51,294 bases of DNA from Bacillota bacterium (GTDB lineage Bacteria; Bacillota; Negativicutes; DSM-13327): contig JAGFZX010000043.1 of the NCBI GenBank assembly GCA_017889585.1, positions 1 to 51,294 on the forward strand. The letters run 5' to 3'. Under the pieces are notes generated by a model. It was not told the DNA's origin. It saw nothing but the letters and a program-made list of their open reading frames with translations, and searched no databases. Positions 45,214-51,294 of this stretch are shown here, piece by piece. The translations under genes and the position numbers were made by a program. Numbering within the stretch: position 1 is the first letter of the stretch; each line of letters opens with the position of its first letter.

Positions 45214-46031
45214 TTTGTCATACCTCCACTCGCCTGCCCCTTAGCCTTATCTCTGCCGATAATCGGCGAAAGAATCTTATATAAACGCTCAGTTACCGGC
45301 AGTGAAACAAACAAACAGAAATAAATCCCGATAATCGTTGTTAACAAGTTGCTAGCCCCTGCATACATTAAAATCTCATTAGCAGACTCAGGGAATACGG
45401 CTTTAATAGCACCTGAAGCAGCTGCCATCATACTTCCTGAACCAACCCCTGCTCCCATGGCCAATGCGTAGGGATGAAAAATCTTGAGGGTCGCCAGATA
45501 GCCAGCCAATAACCCTAACCATACTGCACCAAATAGAGTGCCACAAATATATACAGACATAACGCCTCGACCCTCTGGCGAATCCATGCCGTATTTCTCC
45601 GCAATAATAGCGATATTAGGCTCTCGGTCAATAGAAAAAGTAGCCCCGATGGATTCGCGCCCTAATCCTAAAAATAGTGCTAAGGGCAATCCTAAAATTA
45701 CAGTCCCTAGAAAATGCCCCAATTCCTGCATTGACAAGGCCAAGCCGGAATTCGCCAACTTCGCCAGTGACGGTCCAATAATCAGTCCCAATTTGGTAAC
45801 CAGCATAAGGGTAGTCAAACCTAAAATCACGGTCGCAGTATTCATTTGCTGCAAACTAATTAATTTGAGACGCGGCCAGCTTAAAATACCCCCGATTATC
45901 ATAGCATACATCATTGGTAAAAACAGTAATACTCCGTACCCTAGTGGAATCTTACGTGTACCAATTAGTTCACAAATAATAACAATAATAAATGCAGCAA
46001 CATGAATCTTCCAGTCTTTCAATGTACTCAA
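45210..46031 (-). CDS. DUF3100 family membrane protein
   Basis: A 273-residue protein with about eight membrane helices of the DUF3100 family; typical stretches are LGYGVLLFLPMMYAMIIGG, GLGRESIGATFSIDREPNIA and AMGAGVGSGSMMAAASGAI. The helix-loop pattern with a Gly/Ser-rich reentrant segment suggests a secondary transporter. TTG at 46031 follows GGGGGG at 6 bases; an earlier start at 46082 has no site. First gene of a pair with the small membrane protein. The substrate is unknown; the convergent amidohydrolase suggests an acylated amino acid. Confidence 0.8.
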   Translation of the reverse strand: MSTLKDWKIHVAAFIIVIICELIGTRKIPLGYGVLLFLPMMYAMIIGGILSWPRLKLISLQQMNTATVILGLTTLMLVTKLGLIIGPSLAKLANSGLALSMQELGHFLGTVILGLPLALFLGLGRESIGATFSIDREPNIAIIAEKYGMDSPEGRGVMSVYICGTLFGAVWLGLLAGYLATLKIFHPYALAMGAGVGSGSMMAAASGAIKAVFPESANEILMYAGASNLLTTIIGIYFCLFVSLPVTERLYKILSPIIGRDKAKGQASGGMTK

Positions 46032-46192
46032 TACAAGCCCCCCTTTAATATTATAGCCCTCGTAAATAGCCCACTTATTCACTATGACCTTCTTCTGTTT
46101 TTAGATAAAATAACCATTATAGTCAAATAATACCATTTACATGGTGTTTTTGTCAATAATACAAACACCTTACCACATATTCATCTCTTGAT

Positions 46193-46801
46193 GGGGCTGT
46201 CGCATTAGCGATATAACTTTATCGCTGGCGACAGCTCTGTTCTTTTTTTACAATTTCCTAAATTGCATATAATGTAATTTGAAGCAAAAATGGCGCACGA
46301 AAACAGAGGAATATTTTCCTCGAGATTTTGTGTGCCCTTGTACTGTTTTTATGCTATTTTCAACGGATATAAATAAGATCTGCATCTGCCGCCTTGTATT
46401 TTATTATGCAGTTTATTCACATTGTATGCGAGTCCCAGTAAGATGTTTTCTTCCAGAACATTCTGCTTCCCACGACAAAGAAATCTTCGGAAGTCCATGT
46501 TCTCTTTTACTTCGCCGAAAGCGCCTTCTGTCACTTTCCGCATCGTAGAGCATCTTCTCTTTTTGGCCGATATCTGTGCGATATTTCCTCGTTTTGCTTT
46601 GTTCATCTTTGGAATGATGTATTCGATATTGAGCGGAAGTTTTAATTGATAAACGTTCTCGAAAACTGTATAATTTTTATGTGATAATTTGTTTGTTCGC
46701 ATAAATAAATTTTATACCTTTCCCCGAACTTTTCGAAGTCTGGGGATTACTTTTTTTACAGCAAAAGGGCTGTCGCACTAATTTCTTAGTGCGACAGCCC
46801 C
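46193..46801 (-). mobile_element. Internally deleted IS1182-type element
   Basis: The element of about 609 bases is bounded by GGGGCTGTCGCATTAG (46193) and the complement of GGGGCTGTCGCACTAAG (46801); each end also forms its own hairpin. Inside, a 117-codon minus-strand frame joins the transposase N-terminus (NYTVFENVYQLKLPLNIEYI) directly to its C-terminus (TEGAFGEVKENMDFRRFLCR), so the catalytic centre is deleted. It could be mobilised only by a full-length relative elsewhere. It ends ten bases from the YigZ stop. Confidence 0.8.
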
Positions 46802-46810
46802 CTCATTCAG

Positions 46811-47455
46811 CTACTCCGAACAAAGCATCAGAGTATCTACATATACTTCGCCCACAAAAGCAAACTCCACCTGACCTGCTGTCCAATCGGTTATTTTCTG
46901 TTTGAGCACTTCTTCCTGCCCTAATTTTTCTAACACAATCAGGGTTATTTTATCAGCAAACTGTTTATCCGCAATAATATAGCCCTGCTGTCTAAGCTGA
47001 TTTTCCAGCATGCCGAGCTGGTTATAATCAATTTCGACCGAAATACGAGTATGCCCTTGCCGTTCTACAATTCCAGTTTCTTTAATCCCTGCACTGGCAC
47101 TTTTGCCATAAGCACGAATAAGTCCGCCTGCCCCGAGCTTGATGCCCCCAAAATAGCGAGTAATCACGATCACCGTATCCTTAAGACCTGATTTCTTAAT
47201 GATCTCTAAGATGGGTTTACCAGCCGTACCTGATGGTTCACCATCATCATCTGCCCTTTGGTGCTGATCATTTTCCCCCACCATATATGCCGAACAATTA
47301 TGAGTAGCATTCCAATGTTTCTTCTTAATTTGCTCAATAAAAGCCACTGCCGCCTCTTCGCTGTCAACTCGCTCAACATAGGCAATAAAGCGGGACTTAT
47401 TTATCTCAATTTCTGTTTGGCCATAGCCTTTAACAGTTTTATAAATCTTTAGCAT
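46811..47455 (-). CDS. YigZ/IMPACT family protein
   Basis: A 214-residue protein of the YigZ family. The N-terminal UPF0029 domain (about 1-110) has EINKSRFIAYV, HWNATHNCSAYMVG and DDGEPSGTAGKPIL. RYFGGIKLGAGGLIRAYG is followed by a DUF1949 domain. Bacterial members are linked to translation or RNA binding. The ATG at 47455 follows GGGGTG at 9 bases; upstream in-frame starts lack a site. Confidence 0.92.
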   Translation of the reverse strand: MLKIYKTVKGYGQTEIEINKSRFIAYVERVDSEEAAVAFIEQIKKKHWNATHNCSAYMVGENDQHQRADDDGEPSGTAGKPILEIIKKSGLKDTVIVITRYFGGIKLGAGGLIRAYGKSASAGIKETGIVERQGHTRISVEIDYNQLGMLENQLRQQGYIIADKQFADKITLIVLEKLGQEEVLKQKITDWTAGQVEFAFVGEVYVDTLMLCSE

Positions 47456-47635
47456 CTTAATACACCCCAATCTAAGCATACCACACATATAAGGGAGCGC
47501 CAAATACCCTTGTTATGCAGTCACCTTCCTATTGACTATACGCATATAATAATCTGCAAGAGATTATGTTATAGAGCTTAGCTTAAGAAATACGCCACCT
47601 CAGTAAAATAAACGATTTAAAGGAGATTGATATAT

Positions 47636-48151
47636 ATGTCTACCCAGGTACCACTACTGAAACAATGGGATGAAAAGTGGGGTGATTATCCCTATGGCAC
47701 AAGTACAATTGCCTCATCAGGCTGCGGCCCTACCTGTTTTGCTATGATCGCACAATTCTACGGCATCAATATCACACCACCCCAAGTCGCCGACTTTGCT
47801 ATTATCAATGGCTTTTATCCCACACCAGATGGAACTAGCTGGGATTTTTTTGCTGCAGCTGGTAAGTTTTTCGGCATACCAATCTATCAAACAGCAGATC
47901 CTAATGAGGTTCTTGCTGCATTAAGTCAAGGGATTCCTTGTATCGGTGCCCACGGTTCTGGTGAATTTACACAAAACGGACATTTCATCGTATATGCCTA
48001 TATAAATATAGATCATGAGGTTATGATCAATGATCCCAACCGGGATGATACCTGCAAACTCTATCAATGGGACTTTGTGGTGCAGGATAATGCGAATACT
48101 GGCTATGTAGCCTTTATTCCCTCTCCTAGAATCCCTGCCAAACACTCTTGA
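47636..48151 (+). CDS. C39-like cysteine peptidase
   Basis: A 171-residue protein of the peptidase C39-like (C39_2) family: [17 protein letters not shown], the catalytic Cys in [11 protein letters not shown], His in NGHFIVYAY and Asp in MINDPNR. No signal peptide and no transporter domain are seen, so it acts in the cytoplasm or is released by other means. AAAGGAG precedes the ATG at 47636 at 10 bases. The 3' end overlaps the convergent yqxD gene by 49 bases. Substrate unknown. Confidence 0.85.
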   Translation: MSTQVPLLKQWDEKWGDYPYGTSTIASSGCGPTCFAMIAQFYGINITPPQVADFAIINGFYPTPDGTSWDFFAAAGKFFGIPIYQTADPNEVLAALSQGIPCIGAHGSGEFTQNGHFIVYAYINIDHEVMINDPNRDDTCKLYQWDFVVQDNANTGYVAFIPSPRIPAKHS

Positions 48152-48549
48152 AACCTTATGTCCTCTTGTATTGTTCGTTTATTAGGCCCTTTGGTTCTAC
48201 CCCCACTACGACGCAATTTAGCTTTCATATCACGTTCTTCCAGCAAAAAGTCAATATTATCATTACGGAACTCTCGCCCCGCTGGACTTATACAGCGGGC
48301 TCTTTTTCCTAGAGCCATCGCCGCCAAACCCCAATCCTGGGTTATAATTATATCCCCGGACTCAGCCAAATTTAATACCTTAATATCAGTCTCCTGGTCA
48401 TTATCTCCAACTACCACATGATAGTCTGATATAATATTATGATTAAAACTAGCTACCGTCCACACTTTAACAGCATACTTAGCCCCTAGATCCATACAGA
48501 TTTGCAGTACTTTCTTCGGGCAGGCATCAGCATCTATCAAAATTTTCAT
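48103..48549 (-). CDS. YqxD/YaiI (UPF0178) family protein
   Basis: A 148-residue UPF0178 protein with a PIN-like Asp-rich start ([11 protein letters not shown]) and the family blocks [32 protein letters not shown] and [11 protein letters not shown] nuclease role is suspected for PIN-like folds but not shown. AAAGGATG precedes the ATG. Its last 49 bases overlap the C39-like gene on the other strand. Confidence 0.9.
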   Translation of the reverse strand: MKILIDADACPKKVLQICMDLGAKYAVKVWTVASFNHNIISDYHVVVGDNDQETDIKVLNLAESGDIIITQDWGLAAMALGKRARCISPAGREFRNDNIDFLLEERDMKAKLRRSGGRTKGPNKRTIQEDIRFQECLAGILGEGIKAT

Positions 48550-48728
48550 ATCATCATCCTTTTTCCCGATTCTTTCTTAACCTTCATTATAAAATTCTAA
48601 CATATTTTTATACTATTATCCTAAATTTTTTACTTGTCAAATGGCTATGCCTGTTTTAAGATAAAGAACAGATAGTTCATGATATTTTTGGTTATACTAA
48701 TTTTATAAATAATAAAGGATGATATGAC

Positions 48729-49046
48729 ATGGATGATAACACATTATTAGAAGCTTATGAACCCTTTGACTTTTATGAGACAGAAACCGAGGAAGGCTGT
48801 AGTGCTCTCATTTATGAACCAATCGACAATGAAGATTATGCCCTAATTACAGATGTTGACGGCACGATGCCTATTGATTTGGAACAAGAAATTATTTTTG
48901 CTGCTTATACTGCTGACGGAGCCTTTGCTTGGAGTGTAAGCTTCGAAAACTCCCTTCAATTTTTAGAACTACTGAATAAACATCCTAAAAATGACAATCT
49001 TATAGACATTGTAAAAAACTATCGCGATAATAGCGATTATTATTAA
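48729..49046 (+). CDS. Acidic hypothetical protein
   Basis: A 105-residue strongly acidic protein (DFYETETEEGCSALIYEP, DVDGTMPIDLEQEI) with no membrane segment. The middle reads like a small alpha/beta domain (FAAYTADGAFAWSVSFENSL). AAAGGATG precedes the ATG by about 8 bases, and a strong terminator follows. The family is not recognised. Confidence 0.6.
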   Translation: MDDNTLLEAYEPFDFYETETEEGCSALIYEPIDNEDYALITDVDGTMPIDLEQEIIFAAYTADGAFAWSVSFENSLQFLELLNKHPKNDNLIDIVKNYRDNSDYY

Positions 49047-49065
49047 ATATACTTTATAATTCCAC

Positions 49066-49105
49066 AAAAAGGGTTCTGAGATATTTGCTCTCAGAACCCT
49101 TTTTT
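49066..49105. terminator. Bidirectional terminator
   Basis: GGGTTCTGAG and CTCAGAACCC pair perfectly with A and T runs on the outsides, between the acidic protein and the convergent thioesterase. Confidence 0.9.
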
Positions 49106-49119
49106 ATTTACTTCAGCAA

Positions 49120-49545
49120 CTATTTTTTAAGAAGTGCCTTCGCCTTTTCGTGCAAAACAATATCCTCAGCATCAACTGGCTCAACCACCAAACCATGGGG
49201 AGTCGAGCGCCCTTCTTTATTGACATGAATAAATGTCATAAAACCATCTAAAACAAAGGATTCATCCTTAGACATCATAACTTTTATAAATACGACCAAA
49301 CTTGTCCGACCTGCGTAAACCACTTTACTTTCAAAACGAACAATACTGCCTTTTGGTACTGGGCGAGTAAACACCATACCATGTATATTCAGACAAACAG
49401 TATTTTCAGGATTCGTCATATTCGAAGCTGCTACAAAGCCTGCTTCTACAAGCCACTCTGCGCCGCGTCCGGCAAATAGAGTTCCATGGTGATTCAAATC
49501 GTTACCTTTTACTAAATGATGAATAACAAATGTTTGTAATGACAT
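49120..49545 (-). CDS. Acyl-CoA thioesterase (hotdog fold)
   Basis: A 141-residue single hotdog-domain protein like YciA/BACH-type acyl-CoA hydrolases. DLNHHGTLFAGRGAEWLVEA holds the catalytic stretch and the long helix of the fold. VFTRPVPKGSIVRFESKVVY and FMTFIHVN are family-typical. It hydrolyses acyl-CoA esters; the chain length is not deducible. AAAGGAG precedes the ATG. Confidence 0.85.
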   Translation of the reverse strand: MSLQTFVIHHLVKGNDLNHHGTLFAGRGAEWLVEAGFVAASNMTNPENTVCLNIHGMVFTRPVPKGSIVRFESKVVYAGRTSLVVFIKVMMSKDESFVLDGFMTFIHVNKEGRSTPHGLVVEPVDAEDIVLHEKAKALLKK

Positions 49546-49651
49546 TAATATCGCTCCTTTAATTGTTCCTTTTAATCGCTGATCAATTTTCGCAATTAGG
49601 TTAACGTATTATGTATTCTGTATACAATGCCATTATCCTCTATTTTCGAAA

Positions 49652-50617
49652 TTACTTTTTAAAACGCACCAGCGTCCGTCCACAGGCACACTGGTTATAA
49701 TCAAGGTAGCCTAGCCTACCTGTCCGATAGCGAACAAGGGGCATTGCCTCTAATGTAAGACTCGTCAGCGCCAACTCACCAGCTTGCCCTGCTGGCAATA
49801 CTTGTCCACTCTCCGGCTGTACGACTTCTGGATAAAAGCAGTCTTCCTGAATATGTAGTCCATCTGCATGATGGCATTCTCCCCCAATCCCCATGCCAAA
49901 AATGCCACCCAAACCATATATTTCTAGTACCTGTGCCCCATACTCTTCTTGAATGTGCCGAGCTGTTTCAACGGTTAAAGGTTGTATACCGCAAAAAATG
50001 GTTTGCAAAGGCAGTTGTCCTGGATCAAACCCTACTTCTTTTATTTCTTTCGCCAATGCCAGCAGATAGTCAGGAGTGGAATATATCCCCGTCACTCCAA
50101 AATCCTGCATCATTACAAGTTGTTGGTCCATATTATCTCCATCAGCTGGCACCAATGTAGCCCCAACCTGCCTTATACCATAATTTACTGCCGAACTACC
50201 TGGGTAGTGTTTTCCATTGACTGCAACCTGAAATACAGATGTCATATTAACTCCGCCAGCAACCAGCATGCGAGCCATGAGTTCTGTCCACATGACCAAA
50301 TCATTCCTAGTATAACTTACAGCAGTAGGCATATAATTTACATCTCGGTTGGTGTGGATATAGCTAACACCACTAATCGGCATGGTTAGTAACCCATAAG
50401 GATAATTATCAGCAACATCTTGCCTATTCATCAACGGCAATTTAGCTAAATCTTCTACAGTCTGAATATCAACCGGCTTTATACCCCACTCTGCCATACG
50501 TTTGTTATATAGTAAACTCTTCTCATAAATACGTTCAATGATGTTATTCACTTTATGATTTTGCCATGCTACCATATCTGCTCTCGCTAGCGTTTCTACT
50601 TCTTGATTCCAAAACAT
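49652..50617 (-). CDS. Short PaaK-like adenylate-forming protein
   Basis: A 321-residue protein resembling phenylacetate-CoA ligase (PaaK, about 430 residues). The start FWNQEVETLARADM, SLLYNKRMAEWGIKP and LPLMNRQDVADNYPYG match the N-terminal domain; IYGLGGIFGMGIGGEC is the nucleotide-site region and VRYRTGRLGYLD the hinge. It ends soon after CACGRTLVRFKK, so the C-terminal lid domain that completes thioester formation is missing. The usual SSGTTG-type P-loop reads HTNRDVNYMPTA, so the usual phosphate-binding loop also looks lost. GGAGG precedes the ATG at 50617. Confidence 0.8.
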   Translation of the reverse strand: MFWNQEVETLARADMVAWQNHKVNNIIERIYEKSLLYNKRMAEWGIKPVDIQTVEDLAKLPLMNRQDVADNYPYGLLTMPISGVSYIHTNRDVNYMPTAVSYTRNDLVMWTELMARMLVAGGVNMTSVFQVAVNGKHYPGSSAVNYGIRQVGATLVPADGDNMDQQLVMMQDFGVTGIYSTPDYLLALAKEIKEVGFDPGQLPLQTIFCGIQPLTVETARHIQEEYGAQVLEIYGLGGIFGMGIGGECHHADGLHIQEDCFYPEVVQPESGQVLPAGQAGELALTSLTLEAMPLVRYRTGRLGYLDYNQCACGRTLVRFKK

Positions 50618-50843
50618 ACAAAAACCTCCGATTGAACCACAAAAACGGAAAGTACACAACAAGCATGCAAAAGAATCTTAAAAGTAAACTATTAGCAGTA
50701 TTTTTGCGTTCCTCGTGTCTTTTGCGGTTAATTTTCTAATATTTTCTCTATGGACAGTATATCTTTTTGTTTATTCGCTGTAAATTATACTGTTTAATAT
50801 TTACACCAACTATTGGGTAGAATATCATCAGGAGGTGTAATAT

Positions 50844-51239
50844 ATGTCCGGAATTATTTGTGCCGACTGCCATACGTGGTTAACCTCAGATTTAACCAAT
50901 TGTCCTAACTGCAATACTACGATTTTCCTGGATGGCGACAACAAAAATATTATTGACCGCATACAGCCTAATTGCCTTATTTACCGTTATGATGGCTCAG
51001 ACATATTAGAGCCGGCAGTCATTATCAAAAAGAGTAAGGTTAACTACAGAGTGGCCACCAAACTACAAGAGTATAATGCGCCGGTAGTGGTTTCTAAGCA
51101 GAACGTCTATGCTTTTAATCAAAATATTTTAAGTTCTATTCAAGCCTTACGCAATGAACGTACTGCTACCATTATGCGCTATGATCAACTCATTCAATCC
51201 CACTGGCAACATTTGGAGCCTTATCAAGATACCCCATAG
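50844..51239 (+). CDS. Zinc-ribbon protein of unknown function
   Basis: A 131-residue protein beginning with a zinc-ribbon, CADCHTW then NCPNCNTT (CxxC pairs at about residues 6-9 and 20-23), followed by a beta-rich domain (CLIYRYDGSDILEPAVIIKK). CAGGAGG lies 8 bases before the ATG. Role unknown. A CCATAGAG/CTCTATGG repeat overlaps its end (51234-51265) without a T-run. Confidence 0.65.
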   Translation: MSGIICADCHTWLTSDLTNCPNCNTTIFLDGDNKNIIDRIQPNCLIYRYDGSDILEPAVIIKKSKVNYRVATKLQEYNAPVVVSKQNVYAFNQNILSSIQALRNERTATIMRYDQLIQSHWQHLEPYQDTP

Positions 51240-51294
51240 AGATTGCCTTACAACAACCTCTATGGCCGTACTTCATAATACTGCAGCAACTCAC

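Overview
The window looks like a chromosome segment of a spore-forming Negativicutes bacterium (Sporomusa/Pelosinus type). The supports are a Firmicutes-style AddAB nuclease, strong AGGAGG ribosome binding sites with many TTG/GTG starts, RNase J, a coat-F-type spore coat protein, a Spo0E-like phosphatase, LutABC lactate oxidation and GlnRS. This is inference from gene content; no 16S gene is present.

Layout. 0-6.6 kb: a permease remnant, a DUF2600 terpene-synthase-like gene, a chemotaxis receptor, an M20 peptidase, a YkuS-type protein and DNA polymerase IV. 6.6-9.7 kb (minus strand): a magnesium operon. An M-box (ykoK) riboswitch, preceded by a second attenuator-like element, leads into a 34-codon acidic ORF, an MgtE_N/CBS protein without membrane domain, and an NRAMP-family transporter with altered metal-site motifs. 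9.8-13.4 kb: two tRNA-Ser genes, a polysaccharide deacetylase, a possible structured RNA and RNase J. 13.8-18.5 kb (plus): an amino-acid permease and lutABC. 18.6-25.8 kb (minus): addBA. Then come a PocR-PAS-PAS-GGDEF cyclase, a spore coat protein and tRNA-Gln/tRNA-Lys.

29.1-35.3 kb (minus strand) is the most unusual part: a single-direction cluster of MetN and MetI, three separate MetQ-like lipoproteins and two DUF169 proteins. A clear promoter lies about 210 bases upstream, so the leader is long and contains a 21-codon ORF. The upstream side abuts a decayed IS6-type element. All three binding proteins lack the Asn that MetQ uses to hold methionine, so the substrate is probably not methionine. 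35.3-40.4 kb is a decaying accessory stretch: IS6 remnant, truncated LysR gene, LexA-like HTH remnant, orphan small proteins, a Spo0E-like gene and a ribbon-helix-helix-like protein.

40.5-51.3 kb returns to housekeeping content: glnS, an M20D amidohydrolase convergent with a DUF3100 membrane-protein pair, an internally deleted IS1182-type element, a YigZ/IMPACT protein, a C39-like peptidase overlapping yqxD, a thioesterase, a C-terminally short PaaK-like adenylate-forming protein and a zinc-ribbon protein.

All family calls rest on reading the translated sequences; no database search was run.
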